The notes under the pieces: generated by a model
The model's database searches: none
The model's input: only the letters and a program-made list of their open reading frames with translations
What the model was told of the DNA's origin: nothing
Shown here: one piece after another, positions 1 through 11,680 of the stretch
Layout: each line of letters opens with the position of its first letter
Position numbering within the stretch: the first letter of the stretch is position 1
Source of the DNA: Warburgia ugandensis
Lineage: Eukaryota; Streptophyta; Magnoliopsida; Canellales; Canellaceae
Assembly: GCA_035236585.1 (NCBI GenBank)
Contig: CP141132.1
Span: forward strand, 51,587,880 to 51,651,879
Direction of reading: 5' to 3'
Length of the DNA stretch: 64,000 bases
Position numbers and translations under genes: made by a program

Positions 1-3000
1 GTTGGATCAATCATATTAGCTCATTAATCACTGTTCAATGCTCTAATAAGTCTAATAGAACCCTGATACATTACAGATCATACCCCCTTCGGTGTAATTA
101 GGGAATCAAGTTTGTTAAATCAAGATCCAATGTAGATCGATGGTCAGATCTATCCTTTTAGATTGCCGATCATTGATTAGTGTGTTTTAAATCTTGGTCT
201 TATTTAAAAATCCAAAATTCATTGGTTAAATTGCCCTTAGTATCATTCATTTCATCAAGGTCTTGCAAATGAATGGTCAGATCTCACAAATCTCATGCCG
301 CGAATCTTAGAGACAAACAGGTGCCTCCTTGGGCATAGATACCTTCCACCTTTGTGGTTAGAGGCTGAGACGCCAAACGTGTACAACCTCTTAGTATAGT
401 GCCCACCAAGCTTACTAGCCCAAACAATGTAGATACATATAAATCAAATCCAAATAAGATAGAGCCACAAAATGATTAACATATACTCAAATAATGTTAT
501 TTATGCTACTTATCTCAAAGCATGAAATTGATCCATATATGAAATTGTCCTATCATTCAAGAATAACAATTGACCATGAGAGATATAAGTGGTAGCATTT
601 TCAAATAAAAAAAGTATGAATCATGGGAATAAATTTTTGTGCTCATTGTAAGAATGTCATACACTCAATTATTTAAAGAATAACTTAGCCTAAGTTGCAT
701 AGAAATCATCTATACAAATTTGCATGCATAGCTACACTTGACTGTCACATCAAAAACATACTAAACGAGGAAATGATTTCAAGGAAGCTGTTTAAGTTTT
801 GAAATTCAATTGAAACTAAGTAGCATCAAATTACCTACATGGAAGGATATCACTTAGGTTTTATTCATATTTTTCTTTAGTTCCAATCCTGGATCTTTTT
901 TTGAGCATAATTTAAATGTAAGAATCCAATTATTACTTCTCATTCTCATGTTCATGTGGTTTTTATAAAATTTGTCATGAAAACTAATCTATGGAACCAA
1001 TTTTGCTTTATTAAGATTGTGCCTAAATCTAATAGCACCTATTCTCTATAGATCATTGGTCAAACTCATGGATCAAAGGCCTAGATCACAAATCAAGACC
1101 CCGATCCTCTTCATCAATGGTCAAATATGTGGTCTACGGGTTGATATTCATACATCAGAGTTGATCTGTGTATAGATCTACCATCTCATACCATAGATGA
1201 ATGATTATAGTTAGATCCTAAATGAGGTGCAGTTGGATCAATCATATTAGCTCATTAATCACTGTTCAATGCTCTAATAAGTCTAATAGAACCCTGATAC
1301 ATTACAGATCATACCCCCTTCGGTGTAATTAGGGAATCAAGTTTGTTAAATCAAGATCCAATGTAGATCGATGGTCAGATCTATCCTTTTAGATTGCCAA
1401 TCATTGATTAGTGTGTTTTAAATCTTGGTCTTATTTAAAAATCCAAAATTCATTGGTTAAATTGCCCTTAGTATCATTCATTTCATCAAGGTCTTGCAAA
1501 TGAATGGTCAGATCTCACAAATCTCATGCCGCAAATCTTAGAGACAAGTAGGTGCCTCCTTGGGCATAGATACCTTCCACCTTTGTGGTTAGAGGTTGAG
1601 AGGCCAAACTTGTACAACCTCTTAGCATAGTGGCCACCAAGCTCACTAGCCCAAACAATGTAGATACATATAAATCAAATTCAAGTAAGATAGAGCCACA
1701 AAATGATTAACATATACTCAAATAATGTAATTTATGTGACTTATCTCAAAGCATGAAATTGATCCATATATGAAATTGTTCTATCATTCAAGAATAACAA
1801 TTGACCATGGGAGATATAAGTGGTAGCATTTTCAAATAAAAAAAAGTATGAATCATGGGAATAAATTTTTGTGCTCATTGTAAGAATGCCATACACTCAA
1901 TTATTTAAAGAATAACTTAACCTAAGTTGCATAGATATCATGTATACAAAATTGCATGCATAGCTACCCCTGACTGTCACATCAAAAACATACTAAACAA
2001 GGAAATGATTTCAAGGAAGCTATTTAAGTTTTGAAATTCAATTGAAACTAAGTAGCATCAAATTACCTACATGAAAGGATGTCACTTAGGTTTTGTTCAT
2101 ATTTTTCTTTAGTTCCAATCCTGGATCTTTATTTGAGCATATTTTAAGTGTAAGAATCCAATTATTACTTCTCATTCTCATGTTCATGTGGCTTTTATAA
2201 AATTTGTCATGAAAACTAATCTATGGAACAAATTTTGGATCATTAAGATTGTGCTTGAATCTAATACCACCTATTCTCCGTAGATCATTAGTCAGATTCA
2301 TGGATCAACTTTATCAATGGTCAAATATGTGGTTTAAGGGTTGATGTCCTTAGATCAGGGTTGATCTGTGTATAGATCTACCATCTCATGCCATAGATCA
2401 ATGATTATAGGCATAATTAAGAGGCCTTCATCCTTGGATTAACATTTAGAGCTTATAATTAGAAGATCCAAAATAATGTGTAGTTGGATCAATCTTATTA
2501 GCTCATTAATCAATGATTAGTGCTCTAATAAGTCTAATAGAACCCTGATACATTACAGGTCATACCTCCTTAGGTATAATTAGGGTATCAAGTTTGTTAA
2601 ATCAAGCTCCATTGTAGATAGATAGTCAGATCTATCCTTTTAGATTGCAAATCAATGATTAGTTTGTTTTAAATCTATGTCTTATTTAAAGATCCTATAT
2701 TCAATGGTAAAATTGCCCTTAATATCATTCATATCATCAAGGTCTTGCAAATGAATGGTCAGATCTCACAAATCTCATGTCACGAATCTTAGAGACAAAT
2801 AGGTGCCTCTTCGGGCATGGATACCTACCACCTTTGTGGTTAGAGGCCGAGAGGCCAAACTTGGACAACCTCCTTGCATAGTGCCCACCAAACTAACTTT
2901 GCCCAAACAATGTAGATACATATATATCAAATTCAAAAAACATAGAGCCACAAAATGATTAACATATACTCAAATAATGTAATTTATGTGACTTACCTCA

Positions 3001-6000
3001 AAGCATGAAATTAATCCATATATGAAGTTTTCCTATCATTCAAGAATAACATTTGACCATGAGAGATATGAGTGGCAGCATTTTCATATAAAAAAGTGTG
3101 AATCATGGGAATAAATTTTCATGCTCATTGTAAGAATGCCATACACTCAATTATTTAAAGAATAACGGAACCTAAGTTCCATAGAAATTATGTATACAAA
3201 ATTGCATGCATAGCTACCCCTAGCAGTCACATCAAAAACATACTAAACAAGGAAATGATTTCAAGGAAGATGTTTAAGTTTTGAAATTCAATTGAAACTT
3301 AGTAGCATCAAATTACCTCTCTCAAAGGATGTCACTTAAGTTTTGTTCATGTTTTTCTTCAGTTCCAATCCTGGATCTTTTTCTAGGCATAATTTAAGTG
3401 TAGGAATCCAATTATTATTTCTCATTCACATGTTCATGTTGTTTTTAGTAAAATTTGTTAGGAAAACTAAACTATGGAATAAATTTTCCCTAATTACGAT
3501 TGTGCCAGAATCTAATACAACCTATTCTCCATAGATCATTAGTCAGATTCATGGATAAAAGGCTTAGATCACAAATCTAGACCCCAATCCTCTTTATTAA
3601 TGGTCAAATCTGTGGTCTAGGGGTTGATGTCCTTAGATCAGGGTTGATCTGTGTATAGATATACCATCTCATGCCATAGATCAATGATTATATATAGAAT
3701 TAACAGGCCTTCATCCTTGGATTGACATATAGAGCTTATAATTAGAAGTTCCTAAATGATGTACAGTTGGATCAATCTTATTAGCACATTAATCAATGAT
3801 CAATGATCTAATAAGTCTAATAGAACCCTGAGACTTTACAGATCATACCTCCTTAGGTATAATTTGGGTATCAAGTTTGTTAAATCAAGATCCATTATAG
3901 ATCTATAGTATGATCTATCCTTTTATATTGCAAATCATTGATTAGGGTATTTTAAATCTAGGTTTAATTTAAAGATCCAATATTCAATGGTTAAATTGCC
4001 CATAATATCATTCATATCATCAAGGTCTAGCAAATGAACTGTCAGATCTCGCAAATCTCATGTCGCGAATCTTAGAGACAAACAGGTGCTTCTTTGGGCA
4101 TGGATAGCTACCACCTTTGTGGTTAGATGCCGAGAGGCCAAACTTGAACAACCTCCTAGTATAGTGCCCACTAGGCTAACTTAGCCCAAACAATGTAGAT
4201 ACACATATATCAAATTGAAATAACATATAGCCACAAAATGATTAACATATACTAAAATAATGTTATTTATGTTACTTACCTCAAAGCATGAAATTGATCC
4301 ATATATGAAATTGTCCTATCATTCAAGAATTACAATTGACCATGAGAGACATAAGTGGCAGCATTTTCAAATAAAAAAAGTTTGAATAATGGGAATAAAT
4401 TTTTGGCTCATTGTAAGAATGCCATACACTCAATTATTTAAAGAACAACTTAACCTAAGCTCCATAGAAATCATGTATACAAAATTTCATGCATAGCTAC
4501 TCTTGACTGTCACATCAAAAACATACGAAACAAGGAAATGATTTCAAGGAAGTTGTTTAAGTTTTAATATTCAATTAAAACTTAGTAGCATCAAATTACC
4601 TACCTCAAAGGATGTCACTTAGGTCTTGTTCATGTTTTTCTTTAGTTCCAATCCTAGACCTTTTTCTAGGCATAATTTAAGTGTAAGAATCCAAGTATTA
4701 TTTCTCATTCACATGTTCATGTGGATTTTAGTAAAATTTGTCATGAAAACTAATCTATGGAACAAAATTTTCTTAATTAAGAGTGTGCCTGAATCTAATA
4801 CCATCTATTCACTATAGATCATTAGTTAGATTCATGGATTAAAGTACTAGATCACAAATCTAGACCCCGATCCTCTTTATCAATGGTCAAATTTGTGGTC
4901 TAAGGGTTGATGTCCTTAGATAAGGGATGATCTGGGTATAGATCTACCATCTCATACCATTGATCAATGATTATATGCAGAATTAACAGGCCTTCATCCT
5001 TGGATTGACATTTCGAGCTTATAATTAGAAGATCCTAAATGATGTACAGTTGGATTAGTCTTACTAACTCATTAATCAATGATCAATGTTCTAATAAGTC
5101 TAATAGAACCCTAATACATTACAGATCATACCTCCTTAAGTATAATTAGGGCATCAAGTTTGTTAAATCCAGACCATTGTAGATCGAGAGTCGATCTATC
5201 CTCTTACATTGCAAATCATTGATTAGTGTGTTTTAAATCTAGGTCTTATTTAAAAATCCAATATTCAATGTTTAAATTGCCCTTAATATCATTCATATCA
5301 TCATGGTCTTGCAAATGAATGGTCAGATCTCGTAAATCTCATGTCGCAAATCTTAGAGACAAACAGGTGCCACTTTGGGCATGGATACCTACCACCTTTG
5401 TGGTTAGACGTCGAGAGGCCAAACTTGAACAACCTCCTAGCATAGTACCCACTAGGCTAACTTAGCCCAAACAATGTAGATACACATATATCGAATTGAA
5501 ATAACATATACTAAAATAATGTTATTTATGCGACTTATCTCAAAGCATGAAATTGATCCATATATGAAATTATCCTATCATTCAAGGATAACAATTGACC
5601 ATGGGAGATATAAGTAGTAGCATTTTCAAATAAAAAAAAAAAGTATGAATCATGGGAATAAATTTTTGTGCTCATTGTAAGAATGCCACACACTCAATTA
5701 TTTAAAGATTAACTTAACCTAAGTTGCATAGAAATCATCTATACAAAATTGCATGCATAGCTAACCCTGACTGTCACATCAAAAACATATTAAACAAGGA
5801 AATGATTTCAAGGAAGTTGCTTAAGTTTTGAAATTCAATTGAAACTAAGTAGCATCAAATTACCTACATGAAAGAATGTCACTTAGGTTTTGTTCATATT
5901 TTTCTTTAGTTGCAATCCTAGATATTTTTTTTGGCATAATTTAAGTGTAAGAATCCAATTACTACTTCTCATTCTCATGTTCATGTGGTTTTTATAAAAA

Positions 6001-9000
6001 TTGTCATGAAAACAAATCTATGGAATGAATTTTGCTTTATTAAGATTGTACCTGAATCTAATACAACCTATTCTCAATAGATCATTAGTCAAATTCATGG
6101 ATCAAAGGCCTAGATCACAAATTTAGACCCCGGTCCTCTTTATCAGTGGTCAAATCTGTGGTCCAAGGGTTGATGTCGTTAGATCAGGGTTGATCTGTGC
6201 ATAGATCATAGATCTACCATCTCATGCCATAGATCAATGATTATAGGTAGAATTAACAGGCCTTCATGCTTACATTGACATTTAGATCTTATAATTAGAA
6301 GATCCTATATGATGTACATTTGGATCAATCTTATTAACTCATTAATCAATGATCAATGCTCTAATAAGTCTAATAGAACCCTGATACATTACAAATCATA
6401 CCTCCTTAGGTATAATTAGGGTTTCAAGTTTGTTAAATCAAGATCCATTGTAGATTGATAGTCAGATCTATCCTTTTAGATTGCGAATCAATGATTAGTG
6501 TGTTTTAAATCTATGTCTTATTTAAAGATCCTATATTCAATGGTAAAATTTCCCTTTATATCATTCATATCATCGAGGCCTTGCAAATGAGCAGTTAGAT
6601 CTTGCAAATCTCATGTTGCAAATCTTAGAGACAAACAGGTGCCTCTTTGGGCATGGATACCTACCACCTTTGTGGTTAGAGGCCGAGGGGCCAAACTTGA
6701 ACAACCTCCTGGCATAGTGCCGACCAAGCTAACTTAGCCCAAGCAATGTACATAAATATATATCAAATTCAAATAACATAGACCACAAAATGATTAACAT
6801 ATACTCATATAATGTAATTTATGCGACCTACCTCAAAGCATGAAATTAATCCATATATGAAATTGTCCTATCATTCAAGAATGACAATTGACCATGAGAG
6901 ATATAAGTGGCAGCATTTTCATATAAAAAAGTATGAATCATGGAAATAAATTTTCATGCTCATTGTAAGAATGCCATACACTCAATTATTTAAAGAATAA
7001 CTGAACCTAAGTCCATAGAAATCATGTATACAAAATTGCATGCATAGCTACCCTTGACTATCACATGAAAAACATACTAAGCAAGGAAATGATTTAAAGT
7101 AAGATGTTTAAGTTTTGAAATTCAATTGAAACTTAGTAGCATCAAATTACCTCCCTCAAAGGATGTCACCTAGGTTTTGTTCATGTTTTTCTTCAATGCC
7201 AATCCTAGATCTTTTTCTAGGAACAATTAAGTGTAAGAATCCAATTATAATTTCTCATTTACAAGTTCATGTGGTTTTTATAAAATTTGTCATGAAAACT
7301 AATCTATGGAATGAATTTTACTTTATTAAGATTGTGCATGAATCTAATACAACCTATTCTCAGTAGATCATTAGTCAGATTCATGGATCAAAGACCTAGA
7401 TCACAAATATGGACCCCGATCCTCTTTATCAATGGTCAAATCTGTGGTCTAAGCGTTGATGTCCTTAGATCAGGGTTGATCTGTGTATAGTTCTGCCATC
7501 TCATACCATAGATCAATGATTATATGCAGAATTAACAGGCCTTCACCCTTGGATTGACATTTAGAGCCTATACTTAGAAGATCCTAAAAGATGTACAGTT
7601 GGATCAATCTTATTAACTCATTAATCAAGGATTTATGCTCTAATAAGTCTAATGGAACCCTGATACATTACAGATCATACCTCCTTAGGTATAATTAGGG
7701 CATTAAGTTTGCTAAAACGAGATCCATTGTAGATCGATGGTCAGATCTATCGTTTTAGAATACAAATCATTGATTAGTGTGTTTTAAATCTAGGTCTTCT
7801 TTAAAGATCCACTATTCAGTGGCTAAATTGCCCTTAATATTATTCATATCATCAAGGTCTTGCAAATGTACGGTCAGATCTCATAAATCTCATGTCGTGA
7901 ATCTTTGAGACAAATAGGTGCCTCTTTGGGCATGGATACCTACCACCCATGTGGTTAGAGGTCGAGTGTCCAAACTTGTACAACCTCTTAGCATAGTGCT
8001 GACCAAGCTCACTGGCCCAAACAATGTAGATACATATATATCAAATTCAAATATGAGATAGCCACAAAATGATTAATATATGCCCAAATAATGTAATTGA
8101 TGCGACTTATCTCAAAGCATGAAATTAATCCTTATTTGAAATTGTCCCATCATTCAAGAATAACAATTGACCATGAGAGATGTAAGTGTTAGCATTTTCA
8201 AATAAAAAATTATGAATCATGGGAATAAATTTTCATGCTCATTGTAAGATTTCCATACACTCAATTATTTAAAGAATAACTTAACCTAAGTTCCATAGAA
8301 ATCAATGTATAGCTACCCCTGACTCTCACATCAAAAACTTACTAAACAAGGAAATGATTTCAAGGAAGATGTTTAAGTTTTGAAATTCAATTGAACTTAG
8401 TAGCATCAAATTACCTCCCTGAAAGGATTTACTTAGGTTTTGTTCATGTTTTTCTTCAATTCAATCCTAGATATTTTTCTAGGCGTAATTTAAGTGTAAG
8501 AATCCAATTATTATTTCTCTTTCGCATGTTCATGTGGTTTTTAGTAAAATTTGTCATCAAAACTAATTTGTGGAACGAATTTTTCTTTATTAAGATTGCG
8601 CCTGAATCTAAGACCACCTATTCTCCTTGGATCATTAGTCAGTTTCATGCATCAAAGGCCTAGATCACAAATCTAGACCCTGATCCTCTTTATCAATGGT
8701 TAAATCTATGGTCTATGGGTTGATGTCCTTAGATCAGGGTTGACCTGTGTATAGATCTACCATCTCAAACCCTAGATCAATGATTATAGGTAGAACTAAC
8801 AAGCATTCATCCTTGGATTGACATTTAGAGCTTATAATTAGAAGATCCTCAATTATGTATTGTTGGATCAATCTTATTTGCTCATTAATCAATGATCAAT
8901 GCTCTAATAAGTCTAATAAAACCCTGATACATTACAGATCATACCTCCTTAGGTATAATTAGGGTATCAAGTTTGTTAAATCAAGATCCATTGTAGATCG

Positions 9001-10601
9001 ATAGTTAGATCTATCCTTTTAGATTGCAAATCATTGATTAGTGTGTTTTAAATCTACGTCTTATTTAAAGATCCAATATTCAATGTTTAAATTGCCCTTA
9101 ATATCATTCATATCATCAAGGTCTTACAAATGAATGATCAGATCATGCAAATCTCACGTCGCGAATCTTAGAGACAAACAGGTGCCTCTTTGAGAATGGA
9201 TACCTACCACCTTTGTGGTTAGAGGCCAAGAGGCCAAACTTGTACAACCTCTTAGCACAGTGCCCACCAAGCTCACTAGCCCAAACAATGTAGATACATA
9301 CATACATACATACATACATACATACATACATACATACATACATACATACATACATACATACATACATACATACATACATACATACATACATCAAATTCAA
9401 ATAAGATAGAGCCACAAAATGATTAACATATACTCCAATAATGTAATTTATGCGACTTATCTCAAAGCATGAAATTAATCCATATATGAAATTGTCCTAT
9501 CATCCAAGAATAACAATGGACCATGAGAGATATAAGTGGTAGCATTTTCAAATAAAAAAGTATGAATCATGGGAGTAAATCTTCATGCTCATTGTAACAA
9601 TGTCATACACTCAATTATTTAAAGAATAACTAAACCTAAGTTCCATAAAAATCATGTATACAAAATTGCATGCATAGCTACCCCTTATTGTCACATAAAA
9701 AATATTACTAAACAAGGAATGATTTCAAGGAAGCTGTTTAAGTTTTAATATTCAATTGAAACTTAGTAGCATCAAATTACCTACCTCAAAGGATGTCACT
9801 TAGGTTTTGTACATGTTTTTCTTCAGTTCCAATCCTAGATCTTTTTCTAGGCATAATTTAAGTGTAAGAATCCAATTATTATTTCTCATTCACATGTTCA
9901 TGTGGTTTTTAGTAAAATTTGTCATGGAAAATAATTTATGGAAGGAATTTTGCTTAATTTAGACTGTTCTGGAATCTAATGTCACCTATTCTCTGTAGAT
10001 CAATAGTCAGATTCATGGATCATAGGACTAGATCACAAATCTAGACCCCAATCCTCTTTATCAATGGTCAAATATGTGGTCTAAGGGTTGATGTCCTTAG
10101 ATTAGGGTTGATCTGTCTATAGATCTATCATCTCATACCATAGATCAATGATTATAGGCAAAATTAACAGGCCTTCATCCTTGCATTGACATTGAGAGCT
10201 TATAATTAGAAGATCCTAAATGATGTGGAGTTGGATCAATCTTATGAGCTCATTAATCAATGGTCAATGCTCTAATAAGTCTAATAGAACCCTAATACAT
10301 TACATATCATACCTCCTTAGGTACAATTAGGGTATCAAGTTTGTTAAATCAAGAAGCATTGTAGATCGATTGTCAGATCTGTCCTTTTAGATTGCAAATC
10401 AATGATTAGTGTGTTTTAAATCTAGGTCTTATTTAAAGATCCAATATTCAATGGTTAAATTGCCCATATATCATTCATATCATCAAGATCTTGCAAATGA
10501 AAGGTCAAATCTCGTAAATCTCATGTCGCGAGTCTTAAAGACAAACAGGTGCCTCTTTGGGCATGGATACCTACCACCTTTGTGGTTAGAGGCCGAGAGG
10601 C
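1..10601. repeat. Satellite-like tandem array, unit about 1.25 kb
   Basis: Nine successive units start with the same word (GTTGGATCAATC or a close variant) at 1, 1232, 2483, 3766, 5049, 6319, 7598, 8862 and 10230, giving spacings of 1231, 1251, 1283, 1283, 1270, 1279, 1264 and 1368 bp. The ninth unit stops near 10,601. The window opens at a unit start, so the array probably continues to the left. Units 1 and 2 are much more alike than the rest. The same landmarks recur in every unit: CTAATAAGTCTAATAGAACC, a GTGGTTAGAGG word, TTCATGTGG, and a GATC-rich stretch before the next start. Short frames of 60-90 codons recur but are neither conserved nor family-like, so I regard the array as non-coding. 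It could be a classical satellite or one born from a retroelement; nothing here proves a centromeric role. Confidence 0.95.
9295..9390. repeat. (TACA)24 microsatellite inside satellite unit 8
   Basis: An uninterrupted TACA run of 96 bp sits where the other units read TAGATACATATATATC. It accounts for most of the extra length of unit 8. Its translation gives MYVC or YIHT repeats on the two strands, which are not genes. Confidence 0.97.
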
Positions 10602-11664
10602 TAAGTGACATAAAGCCTACTAGTATAGTATATTATACCACTAATTAGCCATTTTACGTATATTATTTAGCCTTTTCTTTCTTAACCCCATTCACCTTAA
10701 CCAAAAACAAGCCAGTAAAATAAATAACCATTACCCATTTGAAAATGAGTAAAGTTAGTGGAGAAAGTTCAAAATAGGACAAAAAGTCAAAGAAGTGTGA
10801 AAATTAGTCGTCTTTCTTCTCAAGAAGCCAAAAAAAAGAAAAAAGGAAAGAAAGAGAGAGGCAAAAATCTGAAAGAGAGATTCACTTCAAGTACAACGCA
10901 AAAGAAAAAGTTGTCCTAACAGATAATCATTAAAGACCTCCACTCAATTTTGAACCTTTGAAATCCTTATGCCCTTCTTTTCTCAACTTGTCCCAAGCCT
11001 ACATTTCATCCTAGTTAAAGATGTATTGATCTTAGGTGGAACATAGCCTCAAAGAGAAGATAAAAAGAAGGAATTAAGGTAAAAGACCCCTAATATTCTT
11101 GGTGATAACATCCACTCTTAGGGATCACTTTCCTTTGTCTCATGAGCATTTAAAATAATTAGGTGAACCATTAGCTTGTTAAATTTGGTCACATAATGAG
11201 AGAAATATGTTTAAACCCCTTATTTGAGAGTTTCATTTCTAAGTGTGTACTTGTGAGGATTTAAGGTCAAGACATATTTCCAATGGAATTTAAGCATATC
11301 CCATTAGAAGTCAAGATTTATGTGGCTGTACACACACACATGCACTCCAAGAAATAGCTCAAATAAAATGTCTTTAATATGTATGATGTGTAAAATTCTT
11401 AAATCCTCTTTATTAAGTTGTGAAAAACTAATAGATTGCTAATGAATGAGGATTCTCTGAGATAAAATTGGGGACTCAACCTTACTAAATTTTGTTGGTA
11501 TATTCACTACAAGCCCTCGCAAGGCATAACTCATCCACTAGGGGTAACCTTGAGGTTTAAGGGCTTATTGCATGCACTAAATGCAATCCTAGGTACGTAC
11601 AAACGTGGAACCTTGTACCAGTTTCTAAAATAGTTTTTTGCATGTTTTGCTTGGGACTAGCAAA
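10602..11664 (+). other. 3' untranslated region of element D
   Basis: Recognised by order and wording shared with 41,806-42,859, 25,720-26,879 and, inverted, 57,622-58,790: GACATAAAGCCTAC, CCCCATTCACCTTAACC, an A/G-rich patch, CACTCTTAGGGATCACTTTCC, and ACTAGGGGTAACCT before the polypurine tract. It lies between pol and the 3' LTR in the complete layout of this family. No protein is seen. Confidence 0.8.
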
Positions 11665-11680
11665 ATGCTAGTTGGGGTTG
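11665..11680 (+). other. Polypurine tract of element D
   Basis: TGCTAGTTGGGGTTG directly precedes the LTR start TGTTAAG. The same arrangement occurs at 42,860-42,874, 26,880-26,893 and (inverted) 57,608-57,621. In this family the tract primes plus-strand DNA synthesis. Confidence 0.7.

Noticed and set aside
3343-8663. Repeated short frames (63-90 codons, MFMFFFSSNP-like) in the satellite units at 3343, 4626, 7163 and 8391
   Set aside because: They are the same stretch of the tandem unit. The frame is lost or shifted in other units, there is no known domain, and codon use looks random.
9143-9415. MYVC and YIHT repeat proteins on both strands
   Set aside because: Direct translation of the (TACA)24 microsatellite.
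1-10601. CRISPR-like array
   Set aside because: Repeat unit is over 1.2 kb with no short repeat-spacer structure, in a plant nuclear context.
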